From contig CABXYU010000003.1 of NCBI GenBank assembly GCA_902516625.1, forward strand, positions 18,312 to 82,311: a stretch of 64,000 bases of DNA, written 5' to 3'. This document shows, one piece after another, positions 29,687-39,918 of the stretch. The first letter of the stretch is position 1. Each line of letters opens with the position of its first letter. Origin of the DNA: an uncultured Pelagibacteraceae bacterium. GTDB lineage: Bacteria > Pseudomonadota > Alphaproteobacteria > Pelagibacterales > Pelagibacteraceae. Under the pieces are notes generated by a model. That model was not told where the DNA came from, ran no database searches, and saw only the letters and a program-made list of their open reading frames with translations. Both the position numbers and the translations under genes were made by a program.

Positions 29687-30286
29687 ATGCAGCCAGCATA
29701 CTATGAAAATTTAGATGAAATTCAGAATAAGTATTGGTCAATGTTAGATGATGCAGTTACTAACAGGGCTTCGCCTTTTAGAATTCCTGTTTTTATCTGT
29801 GCTCATCAAGATGAAGTTGACGGTAGAGTTGTTGTTTTAAGAAAATCAGATCGAAAAAATAATCTATTACAATTTCACACTGATTTTAGATCTCCAAAGG
29901 TAAATATTCTCAAAAAAAACAAAAATGCATCTTTAGTTTTTTATGATAAAGAGGAAAAAATACAATTAAGAGCAAAAGTAGAATGTGAAGTTAATAATCA
30001 AAATTCTACCACAGATGAATCTTGGGAAAAAACTCAACATATAAGTAGAAGGTGCTATTTAACTGATAGTCCTCCAGGAACTACATCAGAAAATCCAACC
30101 TCTGGAATGATATCTAAATTAGAGGATTTTGATTATACGATGGAGCAAAGTGAAGAAGGCTATAAAAATTTTACAGTTATTAAATGTAAAATTAAGTCTA
30201 TTGAATGGCTTTATCTTGCAGCTAAAGGACATCGAAGAGCTAAGTTTGATTTAGACACTAATAAAAATGATTGGTTAATTCCCTAA
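29687..30286 (+). CDS. Pyridoxamine 5'-phosphate oxidase-like FMN-binding protein
   Basis: RVVVLRKSDRKNNLLQFHTDFRSPKVNIL; C-terminal EWLYLAAKGHRRAKFDLD. Confidence 0.85.
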   Translation: MQPAYYENLDEIQNKYWSMLDDAVTNRASPFRIPVFICAHQDEVDGRVVVLRKSDRKNNLLQFHTDFRSPKVNILKKNKNASLVFYDKEEKIQLRAKVECEVNNQNSTTDESWEKTQHISRRCYLTDSPPGTTSENPTSGMISKLEDFDYTMEQSEEGYKNFTVIKCKIKSIEWLYLAAKGHRRAKFDLDTNKNDWLIP

Positions 30287-31095
30287 AATCTCAACAATAA
30301 TAATTTCTTTATTATATTAAATATCATAAAAAGAAATGTATAGATTTTATAAAAAACTTTATACTTAAGATAGTACTTAAATGAATTACCAGTTCGTGAA
30401 GATTTTTCATTAAACTTCATATCTTCATAAGAGTGATTAATAACTTCTTTACTTGATTTATCATTTATACCTTTTCTTACAAAAACTAAATTATGATAAA
30501 AAGAAATATTTGTTATTTTAGCATCATACTTATCAGAAATATAAAATGGGTTTGCTATTTCTTGATAATTTAATCTATCAGTTAAATGCTTAAAAAAATT
30601 CATGTGAGTATTAGAATATTTCAAATCAAAAGGATTTCCACCAAAGAAATGATTATAACTTGTTTGCATATCTTCAACTACATATAAACCTTCGTTATTT
30701 AGAAAAGGAAAAAGAAGATGAAAACTTTTAATTACATCTTTTTTTAAATGACTGCCATCATCTATAATAATGTCAAAATTTTCGTATTTATTGATTATTT
30801 CATTAATAAAATTTTCATCACTTTGAGACCCCTGATGGACTTCAATGTTATCTCTATCTAATTTTTTTTCTTTAGTATCTATTTTGTGAATATCAATTCC
30901 AATTATTTTTGAGTTTTTGAAGTAATCTGACCAGGTCAGTAAAGACTTTCCATCAGCAATTCCTATTTCAAGTATCTTAAGTCTTTTGTCTCTCAATCTT
31001 TCAAAATAGTTTTCGTAAACATTTGTGTATCCATGTTCTAATTTATCTGTTTTATATGACGCTGCTATAGTGGAAAGTTTATTATTTGAATTCAT
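30283..31095 (-). CDS. Class I SAM-dependent methyltransferase (macrocin O-methyltransferase/cephalosporin hydroxylase-like)
   Basis: KILEIGIADGKSLLTWSDYFKNSKIIGIDIH; FDIIIDDGSH; likely start ATG 31095 in ORF 30283-31137. Confidence 0.82.
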   Translation of the reverse strand: MNSNNKLSTIAASYKTDKLEHGYTNVYENYFERLRDKRLKILEIGIADGKSLLTWSDYFKNSKIIGIDIHKIDTKEKKLDRDNIEVHQGSQSDENFINEIINKYENFDIIIDDGSHLKKDVIKSFHLLFPFLNNEGLYVVEDMQTSYNHFFGGNPFDLKYSNTHMNFFKHLTDRLNYQEIANPFYISDKYDAKITNISFYHNLVFVRKGINDKSSKEVINHSYEDMKFNEKSSRTGNSFKYYLKYKVFYKIYTFLFMIFNIIKKLLLLRF

Positions 31096-31106
31096 TTTTT
31101 TAAAAT

Positions 31107-31619
31107 CTAAAATATAGATTTGGAATATTTTTTCCAATTATCCTGGTAATGCTTTGTATTTTCCCAAACTGCTTTTTTTTCTTCCTCAGTAACCTCTCTT
31201 ACCACTTTGCCTGGTGACCCAATTACTAAGGAATTATCTGGTATTACTTTATTTTCTGTTATTAGAGCTTTTGCTCCAATAATACAGTTCTTGCCTATAT
31301 TTGCTTTATTCAAAATTACTGCCCCGATACCAATCAGACTATTGTCACCAATAGTGCAGCCGTGAAGCATAACTAAATGTCCAACTGTTACGTCTTTTCC
31401 AACTTTTAAAGGACATCCTGGATCTGTATGTAATACGCTTCCATCTTGCACATTTGAACCTTCTCCAATATGAATATTTTCTATATCTCCTCTCAACGTT
31501 GCGTTGAACCAGATACTTGTATTTTTTTCTAGTGTAACATCGCCTATAACAACAGCATTTGGGGCTACCCAATTTTCACCAGAGTTTTTTGGTTTTTTAT
31601 CTTTTAAATCGTAAAACAT
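31107..31619 (-). CDS. Gamma carbonic anhydrase family protein
   Basis: WVAPNAVVIGDVTLEKNTSIWFNATLRGDIENIHIG, VLHTD, VGHLVMLHGCTIGDNSLIG hexapeptide repeats. Confidence 0.92.
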   Translation of the reverse strand: MFYDLKDKKPKNSGENWVAPNAVVIGDVTLEKNTSIWFNATLRGDIENIHIGEGSNVQDGSVLHTDPGCPLKVGKDVTVGHLVMLHGCTIGDNSLIGIGAVILNKANIGKNCIIGAKALITENKVIPDNSLVIGSPGKVVREVTEEEKKAVWENTKHYQDNWKKYSKSIF

Positions 31620-31639
31620 AATTTATATATTATTACATT

Positions 31640-32191
31640 ATGCCAATACAAACTCCAATATGTGATTTCGGCCAAAAGGCACATGACTTTGAGCTTAAAT
31701 CAACTGATAATAAAATAATTTCTCTAAATGATATTAAAGGCGAAAATGGAACTCTAATTATGTTTATTTGCAATCATTGTCCTTATGTAAAAGCTGTTAC
31801 AAAAGATATTGTTGAAGATTGCAATGAATTAAAAAAAATTGGAATTAACTCGGTAGCTATTTGTGCTAACGATGCTGAGAATTATCCTGAAGATTCTTTT
31901 GATAATATGATTGAATTTGCAAAAAAAAATCAGTTTGGTTTTCCTTATCTAAATGATGAAACTCAAGAAACAGCCAAAACATATGGTGCTGTATGTACAC
32001 CAGACTTTTTTGGTTATAATAAAGATTTAGAGCTTCAGTATAGAGGAAGATTGAGAGAACTTAAAAATTTATTGCCAGTAAGAAGTGGTGAAAGTGATCT
32101 TCTTGTAGCTATGAAACAAATAGCTGAGATAAATAAAGGGCCTGAAAACCAAACTCCTAGTGCTGGTTGTGGCATTAAGTGGAAAAAATAA
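31640..32191 (+). CDS. Thioredoxin-like (AhpC/TSA) family protein
   Basis: DFELKSTDNKIISLNDIKGENGTLIMFICNHCPYVKAV. Confidence 0.9.
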   Translation: MPIQTPICDFGQKAHDFELKSTDNKIISLNDIKGENGTLIMFICNHCPYVKAVTKDIVEDCNELKKIGINSVAICANDAENYPEDSFDNMIEFAKKNQFGFPYLNDETQETAKTYGAVCTPDFFGYNKDLELQYRGRLRELKNLLPVRSGESDLLVAMKQIAEINKGPENQTPSAGCGIKWKK

Positions 32192-32194
32192 TTA

Positions 32195-33277
32195 ATGTAT
32201 CTAATTGTTACTAGAGCTTTTCCACCAGAATTAGGTGGCATGCAAAGTCTTATGTGGGGTCTTGCTAAAGAAATGTCTAAAAACTTTATGATTAAAGTTT
32301 TTGCAGATTATCAAGAAAATCATAAAGAGTTTGATAAAAAAGAAAACTTTTCAATTGAAAGAGTTGGAGGATTAAAATTTCTTCGAAAAATAAGAAAAGC
32401 TCAATTAGTAAATGAATTTTTAAAAGACAGTAAAGTACAAGGAATAATTGCTGATCACTGGAAAAGTCTAGAATTTATTAGTACTGATAAAAAAAAATAT
32501 TGTTTAATCCATGGAAAAGAAATCAATCATCCAAAAGGAAGTTCGTTAAACAAAAGAGTAATTAAAGTTTTAAATAATGTTGAAAAAGTAATTGCTAACT
32601 CTGAATATACTAAAAATTTGGCGATTAATAATGGAGTAAATAAAGATAAATTAATTGTAATTAATCCTGGTGTTAATCCTGTTCAAGAATTAAATAAAAA
32701 ATCATTGGAAAAAGTTGAAAGCTTACTTAAAATAAAATCCCCAAGATTAATCACCGTTTCAAGATTTGATAAAAGAAAAAATCATGAAAAAATAGTCATG
32801 GCTCTAAGAAATTTAAAACAGATATATCCAGATATAGTCTATATTTGTATTGGATACGGTGATGAAGAAGAAAATATTAAAGATTTAGTAAGAGAACTTG
32901 ATCTAAGTTCTCAAGTTATGTTTTTTAAAAATATCAGTGATGAATTAAAAAATTCTTTACTAGCTAAGTCTAATATTTTTGTTATGCCTTCAATTATTCA
33001 CAAAAAATCTGTAGAGGGTTTTGGAATAGCTTATGTGGAGGCCGCTCAATACAGCATTCCATCACTTGGAGGAAAAGATGGTGGCGCATCGGATGCAATC
33101 AGTCATGGTAAAACAGGTTTAATTTGTGATGGAAATAATTTGGATGATGTTTATTCATCATTAAATTCAATGATTGAAAACAAGAAATATCATGTGCTTG
33201 GTAAAAATGCTAAAGAATATGTTTCTAAATTTCAGTGGGAAGAAATAGTAGAAGAGTACAAAAAAATTCTGAATTAA
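32195..33277 (+). CDS. Glycosyltransferase family 4 protein
   Basis: ARAFPPELGGMQSLMWGLAKEM-like N-terminus; SRFDKRKNHEKIVMAL; EGFGIAYVEAA. Confidence 0.9.
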   Translation: MYLIVTRAFPPELGGMQSLMWGLAKEMSKNFMIKVFADYQENHKEFDKKENFSIERVGGLKFLRKIRKAQLVNEFLKDSKVQGIIADHWKSLEFISTDKKKYCLIHGKEINHPKGSSLNKRVIKVLNNVEKVIANSEYTKNLAINNGVNKDKLIVINPGVNPVQELNKKSLEKVESLLKIKSPRLITVSRFDKRKNHEKIVMALRNLKQIYPDIVYICIGYGDEEENIKDLVRELDLSSQVMFFKNISDELKNSLLAKSNIFVMPSIIHKKSVEGFGIAYVEAAQYSIPSLGGKDGGASDAISHGKTGLICDGNNLDDVYSSLNSMIENKKYHVLGKNAKEYVSKFQWEEIVEEYKKILN

Positions 33278-34776
33278 GGTTTCTTTTTTGTTAAAGTTTT
33301 ATAAATATGCCAAAGAACAATTAATATTGTTGTTGCTAATATACAAACTGTAAGAGTTCTATCCCATAAAAATTCCCAAGACCCATTACTTAAAAGTAAA
33401 GATCTTCTTAAATTTTCTTCCATTAGTCCACCAAGAACAAATGCTAAAATAAGAGGTGGCATTGGAAAATCATATAATCTCAAAAATGTTGCAACCAGTG
33501 CTATTCCAATCATTAAATAGATATCAAAATTATTAAATGACATTACATAAATTCCTGTTATTGAAAAAAATAAAATTAATGGAATTAAATAATTTTTTGG
33601 AACTGCAAGAATTCTAGCGATATAAGGGATTAGAGGTAAATTTAATATTAATAAAATAACCATTCCTATATACATAGACATTATTACAGACCAAAAAATT
33701 TCTGGGTTGGTCATATATAATCTTGGTCCAGGCTGAATACCAAAACCTAATAGAGCTCCCAACATAACAGCTGTAGTTCCACTTCCTGGTATACCAAGAG
33801 TTAACATTGGAACAAAAGAACCAGAGCAAGCTGCATTATTAGCAGTTTCAGGAGCAGATAATCCGTTTACACTTCCTTTTCCAAATTTTTCTTTTTCCTC
33901 ATCTTTAACTAAATTTCTCTCCAATCCGTAAGCTAGGAAAGATGCGATGGTTGCTCCTGCTCCAGGCAAAACACCAATGAGAAAACCTATCACCGAAGAT
34001 CTAGGAATTGTTTTGTACATTTTTCCTCTTTCTACTTTATCTATTTTAATTGATCCTAATTCAGTCAATGAAACTTGTTTTGCAGCAGCTGTTGGATCAT
34101 TTCTTTTTAAAATAATAGTCAATGCTTCACTCATTGCAAAAGTTGCCATTACCACAAGAACAAAGCTTATTCCGTCAGTAAGGTTCATATTGTTAAATGT
34201 AAATCTTGTAATATCTGACAATGAGTCCTGACCAACTGACGCCAACATCAAACCAAGAACAACCATCATCATTGCTTTTAAAAATTGACCTTTTGAAGAA
34301 AAGGCTGCAATGGCTGTTAAACCTAAAATCATAAGAGCAAAATAATCTGGTGATCTAAATGATAAACTCACTTTAGATAAACTTGGAGCCATGAATAATA
34401 AATAAATTGCTGACAATGTTCCTCCTGCAAATGAACTCCATGCAGCAATCGCTAGAGCTTTTCCAGCTTTTCCTTGTTGAGCCATTGGATAGCCATCAAA
34501 TGATGTAGCTACGGTTCCTGGAACACCGGGTGCATTTAATAATATTGACGATGTTGAACCTCCAAAAACAGCACCATAGTAAACTCCAGCCATCAAAATT
34601 AATCCAGTTGCAGGATCAAAACCATATGTAATTGGTATCATTAAAGCTATTGCTGTCATTGGGCCTAGTCCTGGCAGCATTCCAATAATTGTTCCAAAGA
34701 AACAACCAATCATCACCATGAAGATATTTTTAAAAGTAAGTGCTGTAGTTAAACCAATTAGTATTCCTTCAATCAT
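33274..34776 (-). CDS. tctA: Tripartite tricarboxylate transporter, large permease
   Basis: 500 aa; GMLPGLGPMTAIALMIPITYG; GGSTSSILLNAPGVPG. Confidence 0.95.
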   Translation of the reverse strand: MIEGILIGLTTALTFKNIFMVMIGCFFGTIIGMLPGLGPMTAIALMIPITYGFDPATGLILMAGVYYGAVFGGSTSSILLNAPGVPGTVATSFDGYPMAQQGKAGKALAIAAWSSFAGGTLSAIYLLFMAPSLSKVSLSFRSPDYFALMILGLTAIAAFSSKGQFLKAMMMVVLGLMLASVGQDSLSDITRFTFNNMNLTDGISFVLVVMATFAMSEALTIILKRNDPTAAAKQVSLTELGSIKIDKVERGKMYKTIPRSSVIGFLIGVLPGAGATIASFLAYGLERNLVKDEEKEKFGKGSVNGLSAPETANNAACSGSFVPMLTLGIPGSGTTAVMLGALLGFGIQPGPRLYMTNPEIFWSVIMSMYIGMVILLILNLPLIPYIARILAVPKNYLIPLILFFSITGIYVMSFNNFDIYLMIGIALVATFLRLYDFPMPPLILAFVLGGLMEENLRRSLLLSNGSWEFLWDRTLTVCILATTILIVLWHIYKTLTKKKP

Positions 34777-35243
34777 CCCATTACTCCAATTAATTTTAAG
34801 AAAGGATCTCTTAAATAAATATCAAGAACACCATGCAACAAATACATAAACGTAGCCACAAATGGAAATGACAAAAAAAACATTAATATCCATCTTCTTT
34901 CGCCTAAAAAATAATAAGAGGCAAATAAAAACAAAGAAGTAGTTAAAAAGTATCCAACCTTTAGAATTGTTGCTCCATATATAATTGCTATTAGAATTAA
35001 TATTCCTGTTTTTTTGTACTCTAAAGATTTATATTCAACTTTAATGGTATCAGGATCTGGTAAGATTAATTTTAAACCAGAAAAGAATAGACCAGAGTAA
35101 CCTAGATAAATTGGAAATGTTTTGGCATTAAAAGGTGCATTTTCATCAAATGCAAATACCTGAATTTGGTGAGCAGTATATAAATAAAATGCTGAGAAAA
35201 TAAAAAAGAGCAGTGATATAATTTTTGTAGTATTTATATTCAC
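34773..35243 (-). CDS. tctB: Tripartite tricarboxylate transporter, small permease
   Basis: 156 aa, GTG start, 4 TM; between tctC and tctA. Confidence 0.9.
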   Translation of the reverse strand: MNINTTKIISLLFFIFSAFYLYTAHQIQVFAFDENAPFNAKTFPIYLGYSGLFFSGLKLILPDPDTIKVEYKSLEYKKTGILILIAIIYGATILKVGYFLTTSLFLFASYYFLGERRWILMFFLSFPFVATFMYLLHGVLDIYLRDPFLKLIGVMG

Positions 35244-35251
35244 TGCTCTTT
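35204..35251 (-). promoter_or_regulatory. Terminator-like/start-codon-sequestering hairpin at tctC-tctB junction
   Basis: 12-bp perfect inverted repeat aaagagcagtga (35205-35216) / tcactgctcttt (35240-35251), followed on minus strand by T-run; contains the tctB GTG start (35243-35241). Confidence 0.6.
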
Positions 35252-35258
35252 AAATTTA

Positions 35259-35275
35259 TTAATCCGAAGGATTAA
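35259..35275 (-). other. Small hairpin at tctC stop codon
   Basis: ttaatcc-gaa-ggattaa, 7-bp perfect stem overlapping the tctC stop at 35272. Confidence 0.45.
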
Positions 35276-36252
35276 ATAACTCCTAGCTTTTTCATAAGAG
35301 CTGTCATTTCTTTAGTTTGAGTTTTTAAAAACTTAACAAACTTTTTGTCTGGATTGTAAATATTAACCCAAGCATTTCTTGCTCTTACAGCTTCCCATTC
35401 AGGAGTTTTTTGTACATCACCTAACATTTTAGCAATAGCTTTTTTATCTTTATTGCTCATGCCTGGAGGGCCAAAAAATCCTCTCCAATTTACGAATTGT
35501 ACATCATATCCTTGTTCTTTAAGTGTTGGTGCATCTGGTGCATCAGAAACTCTTTCAGGTGCAGTAATACCAATAATTCTTACTTGGTCTCTTGCCCCCA
35601 TAAGTTCACCTAAACCTGTAGAAATAATTTGAGTTTCTCCAGATAAAAGTCCTGCTAATGCCTTTCCACCTGCATCGTAAGGAATATAAGCTACATCATT
35701 TGGATTTGCACCGGCAGCTTGGAAAGCTAAAGCACCAATTAAATGGTCCATACTTCCTCTTACAGAACCACCAGCCATTTTAATTGAACTAGGGTTTGCT
35801 TTGTATGCATCCACAACATCTTTAAAGTTTTTGTAAGGTGAGTCTTTAGCAACTGCTATCGCACCGTAGTCACCAATTACTCCAGCTATTGGCACAACAT
35901 CTTTATAAGATAAAGTTCCACTTCCACTTACATAACCCTTATGTCTTGTGATTGATCTTAAAACTAAAGGTGTTGATTGTACTAATATAGTATTTTCAGG
36001 CTTAGTATTAATCATAAAAGCAAGTGCTTTTCCACCACCACCACCTGACATGTTTTCAAATGATGCGCTTTTTAAAAATCCAGCTTTTGTTAAAGCTTCT
36101 CCAGTACCTCTAGCAGTTCCATCCCAACCACCACCAGCACCCCCACCAATTACAAAGTGTAATTTTTCAATTGCAATTGAGTTTACTGTTGTTGTTGATA
36201 ATAAAAGAACAGCTGAGAATAAAACTGAAAAAAAAGATTTAATTAGTTTCAT
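35272..36252 (-). CDS. tctC: Tripartite tricarboxylate transporter substrate-binding protein
   Basis: Signal peptide; LHFVIGGGAGGGWDGTARGTGEAL; DAPDAPTLKEQGYDVQFVNWRGFFGPPGM. Confidence 0.93.
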   Translation of the reverse strand: MKLIKSFFSVLFSAVLLLSTTTVNSIAIEKLHFVIGGGAGGGWDGTARGTGEALTKAGFLKSASFENMSGGGGGKALAFMINTKPENTILVQSTPLVLRSITRHKGYVSGSGTLSYKDVVPIAGVIGDYGAIAVAKDSPYKNFKDVVDAYKANPSSIKMAGGSVRGSMDHLIGALAFQAAGANPNDVAYIPYDAGGKALAGLLSGETQIISTGLGELMGARDQVRIIGITAPERVSDAPDAPTLKEQGYDVQFVNWRGFFGPPGMSNKDKKAIAKMLGDVQKTPEWEAVRARNAWVNIYNPDKKFVKFLKTQTKEMTALMKKLGVI

Positions 36253-36331
36253 TATTTCCTCTCGTTGTTATATTTAATAATTAGATTAAACATATTTTAA
36301 GTAATCTAGTCAACAACCAAAGATAGAATAC

Positions 36332-37411
36332 ATGTTTAAAGCGATTCACTTTGACCGAGAAAATTTAAGTCAATTACTTACAAAAAAATTCTTAATCGTA
36401 ATTTTAATTTCAATTCCAAGTGCAATTATTGCTGATTTTTTGAGTATTCCTCTTGCTTGGATGATTGGTCCAATGATTGCAACATCTTTGATTGCTTTAA
36501 ATGGCTTTCAAGTTTTAATGCCAAAAATAGCTTTAAGCTCAATATTAATTATCTTAGGCCTTCATATTGGAAATTACATTGATCAAAACCTTTTTAGTCA
36601 AATGGTCAATTGGATTTGGACAACGGTTATTATGTTTTTGTACATTGTCGTGAGTATTTTAATTGTTTCAAAATACTTACAAAAATTTTCAGGATATAAA
36701 GAAAAAACATCAATATTTTCTGCTGCTCCTGGCGCGTTAGGTCCTTTAATGATTTTAGCAGAGTATGAAAAATCAGATTTATCTCAAGTAGCAACAGCAC
36801 ACTTAATAAGATTAATAATAATAATAACTTTGTTTCCTTTTATAATTGTTACCCTCTACCCGGTTGAAGCTTTAGAGTTAGAAAAATTTGATTATATGTC
36901 TCAAAATCATTGGGAATTATTTTTATTAATTATAGCATCATTAATATTAATATTCTTTTTTGATAAATTTAAAGTTCCAGCAGCACTCCTTTCTGGAACA
37001 TTGGTTGCGAGTGGAATCTTGCAAATATTTGATGTTGCATCATATAAATTACCAGACGCTTCTATTAATTTTTGTTTATTAATTTTAGGAGCTTCTGTTG
37101 GATGTAGATTTGCTAATAAAACATTTAAAGAGGTTGCTAATAATTCCTTTCATGGATTAGTTGCAACTGTACTTTTAGTTTTGTTAGGATTTATAGCTGC
37201 TTATATTGCAACATTTTTTGTTGATACTAATTTTTTTAGTTTAATATTGTCTTTTTGTCCTGGTGGAATTTATGAAGTAGCTGTAATAGCAATTGCTTTT
37301 GATTTAGAGCCTGACTTTGTTGCCTTTCATCATATTATTAGATTATTATTTATATTATTTATTGTCCCTGTAATTTTAAGATTACTAGAAAAAATTAGGA
37401 CAAAGAATTAG
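36332..37411 (+). CDS. AbrB-family (duplicated) membrane transporter/regulator-like protein
   Basis: 359 aa; PLAWMIGPMIATSLIA; SAAPGALGPLMILAE; CPGGIYEVAVIA. Confidence 0.85.
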   Translation: MFKAIHFDRENLSQLLTKKFLIVILISIPSAIIADFLSIPLAWMIGPMIATSLIALNGFQVLMPKIALSSILIILGLHIGNYIDQNLFSQMVNWIWTTVIMFLYIVVSILIVSKYLQKFSGYKEKTSIFSAAPGALGPLMILAEYEKSDLSQVATAHLIRLIIIITLFPFIIVTLYPVEALELEKFDYMSQNHWELFLLIIASLILIFFFDKFKVPAALLSGTLVASGILQIFDVASYKLPDASINFCLLILGASVGCRFANKTFKEVANNSFHGLVATVLLVLLGFIAAYIATFFVDTNFFSLILSFCPGGIYEVAVIAIAFDLEPDFVAFHHIIRLLFILFIVPVILRLLEKIRTKN

Positions 37412-38336
37412 ATAACCTCTCAAAGACTTTTTCAGCACTTAAATTATTAAGATCACTTACTTCAATTGCTTTAAAATTTTCCCTTTCAATACTAACTTTA
37501 TAAGCTGTTGTGTGTTTGCCAAATAATGTGAGACCATTAGCTCTTACATGGGCTGCTATGTGTGCAGGACCAGTATCATTGGCCACAACAAATGAACTAT
37601 CTTTAATTAAAGATGTTAATTGAGAAATATCTAATGCTCGTCCGTTGTCTAGTAAAGCTAGTGCATTTATATCTTTTGCTTCATTAATTTCTGATGGCCC
37701 TGGTGCAGTTAAAATTTTATACTCTTGACCATATCTATTTAAAATTAACTCAATAAGTTTATTGTAATAAGGCCATTTTTTAATTGTTAAATGAGGTGAA
37801 CAAAAAGGAAATAATAAAATATATTTATCAAACTTATAAAAATTTCTGATCTCACTAATATCTGTAGAAGCCCAATTGAAGTCTGGTTTTAAAGTGTTTA
37901 AAGTATTTAAGCCAGACTCATTTAATTGATGATCAAATCTTTCAAGCACTGATATTTTATCAAATTCGTATTTATTTTTATCTTGTGGCATTGTTGTGAT
38001 TGAACCCGACCAAACTATTTTATCAGCTTTTGGAAAAAGAATATTCTTATAAAAATTAGTTCTAGAAGAGTTTTGAAGATCAAAAACTTTTGAAAAGTTA
38101 TGCTTTTTTAAGTCTCTCATTAAAAAATATAAATAAATTAAATTATATTTTGGGAGCCTTTTGTCTAAAATTACCTCATGAATAAAGGGATTTTTTTTAA
38201 ACAAATCTAAATAAGGTTTTGTTGTCAAAAGATAAATCCTATCACTTTTATGATTTTCAGATATATCTTGAATTGCACCACTAGCTTGAGCTATATCTCC
38301 TAATGATCCGTGTTTAATAATTAAAATATTAGACAT
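37395..38336 (-). CDS. Glycosyltransferase family 9 (heptosyltransferase-like)
   Basis: NILIIKHGSLGDIAQASGAI; FVVANDTGPAHIAAHVRANGLTLFG. Confidence 0.9.
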   Translation of the reverse strand: MSNILIIKHGSLGDIAQASGAIQDISENHKSDRIYLLTTKPYLDLFKKNPFIHEVILDKRLPKYNLIYLYFLMRDLKKHNFSKVFDLQNSSRTNFYKNILFPKADKIVWSGSITTMPQDKNKYEFDKISVLERFDHQLNESGLNTLNTLKPDFNWASTDISEIRNFYKFDKYILLFPFCSPHLTIKKWPYYNKLIELILNRYGQEYKILTAPGPSEINEAKDINALALLDNGRALDISQLTSLIKDSSFVVANDTGPAHIAAHVRANGLTLFGKHTTAYKVSIERENFKAIEVSDLNNLSAEKVFERLSNSLS

Positions 38337-38368
38337 ATTTACAACAAGATAGCACAGTATAAAAATTT

Positions 38369-38758
38369 ATGAATAAAATTATAGTAGAAGTTTCGGTTGG
38401 TGAACTTTTAGACAAAATTTCTATTTTAGAGATCAAGCAAGAAAAAATTAATGATCTAGAAAAGTTAAAATTCATAAACAATGAACATTCAATTTTAAAA
38501 AATCAATTAGAAAAAAATGTTAAGTCAGATGATAAACTCAATAAACTATATCAATTACTTAAAGATATAAATGCCAAACTTTGGGTCATAGAGGATGAAA
38601 AGAGAGAATGTGAAAAAAATAAGGATTTTAAAGATAAATTTATAAAACTATCTAGAGATGTGCATTTTCTAAATGATAATCGAGCAAAAATTAAATTAGA
38701 AATAAATAATCACACTGGATCGATAATCAAAGAAATCAAAGAGTATACAAGTTATTAA
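38369..38758 (+). CDS. DUF6165-like small alpha-helical protein
   Basis: IIVEVSVGELLDKISILEIKQEKINDLEKLKF. Confidence 0.7.
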   Translation: MNKIIVEVSVGELLDKISILEIKQEKINDLEKLKFINNEHSILKNQLEKNVKSDDKLNKLYQLLKDINAKLWVIEDEKRECEKNKDFKDKFIKLSRDVHFLNDNRAKIKLEINNHTGSIIKEIKEYTSY

Positions 38759-38766
38759 ATAATTGA

Positions 38767-39918
38767 ATGGGACTTCATTTTTCAAAAGAAGAGTTTTCTA
38801 AAAGAAAATCTAAAGTTTTAAAATTTATGAATGAGCAAAATATTGATGCTCTTTTAATGTTTAGACAAGAATCTATGTACTGGTTAACAGGGTACGACAC
38901 TTTTGGATACGTTTTTTTTCAAACACTTATCTTAGATAAAAGTGGAAACACAATATTACTTACAAGAGCTCCCGATTTTCGCCAAGCACAAAATACATCT
39001 AATATAGAAGATATTAGAATTTGGGTTGATAAAGATGGATCAAACCCAACTGATGACCTTAAGATTATTTTGAATGAATTAAATCTTAAAGGTAAAAAAT
39101 TAGGTGTTGAATATGAGGCTTACGGTTTGACTGGACGTAATGCACTTCATCTTAACAAATCTTTGGAAGGTTATTGCAATATAGAAGATAAATCAGACTT
39201 AATAACTAAGTTGAGAGTAATTAAATCTAAAGAAGAAATTGTTTATGTTAAAAAAGCTGCTGAGCTTGCTGATAAAGCATTAGATGAGGTATGGAAGCAT
39301 GCGAGAGCTGGAACAAGTGAGTCTAAAATATTAGCTGAAATGAATAGAGTTATTTTTGAAGGTGGAGGAGATTATCCTGCTAATGAATTTATTATTGGTT
39401 CTGGGAAAAATGCCCTTCTATGTCGTTATCAATCTGAAAAACAAATTTTGAGCAATCAAGATCAATTAACTGTAGAATGGGCTGGAACATATAGACATTA
39501 TCATTCTGCAATGTTTAGAACTATTCCAATAGGGAAAGCAAATCCAAAACATTATAAAATGCATGAGGCTTGTGTTGAAGCTTTATTGAATTGTGAAAAT
39601 AAATTAAAACCAGGAAATAAAATTGGAGAAGTTTTTGATGCTCACGCAAAGACATTTGATGATCTTGGTTTTAATAAGGCTAGAATGAATGCATGTGGTT
39701 ATTCTTTAGGTACAACTTTTTCTCCAAATTGGATGGATTGGCCCATGTTATACACAGGAAATCCATACATAATTGAACCAGGTAATGTTTTCTTTATGCA
39801 TATGATTTTAATGGACTCAGATAATGGGTTAGCAATGAATTTGGGTGAGACTTATCTGGTTACAGAAAAAGGAAGCCAAAGACTGGGGAAACAAAAATTA
39901 GATTTAGTTATTCTTTAA
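38767..39918 (+). CDS. M24-family Xaa-Pro dipeptidase / ectoine hydrolase-like protein
   Basis: QNIDALLMFRQESMYWLTGYDTFGY; VIFEGGGDYPANEFIIGSGKNALLCRYQSEKQ; pita-bread fold-like. Confidence 0.82.
   Translation: MGLHFSKEEFSKRKSKVLKFMNEQNIDALLMFRQESMYWLTGYDTFGYVFFQTLILDKSGNTILLTRAPDFRQAQNTSNIEDIRIWVDKDGSNPTDDLKIILNELNLKGKKLGVEYEAYGLTGRNALHLNKSLEGYCNIEDKSDLITKLRVIKSKEEIVYVKKAAELADKALDEVWKHARAGTSESKILAEMNRVIFEGGGDYPANEFIIGSGKNALLCRYQSEKQILSNQDQLTVEWAGTYRHYHSAMFRTIPIGKANPKHYKMHEACVEALLNCENKLKPGNKIGEVFDAHAKTFDDLGFNKARMNACGYSLGTTFSPNWMDWPMLYTGNPYIIEPGNVFFMHMILMDSDNGLAMNLGETYLVTEKGSQRLGKQKLDLVIL

Noticed and set aside
31345-31572. 75-aa minus-strand ORF within the gamma carbonic anhydrase gene
   Set aside because: Alternative frame of a confident CDS; Arg/Tyr/Cys-rich frame-shift artefact.
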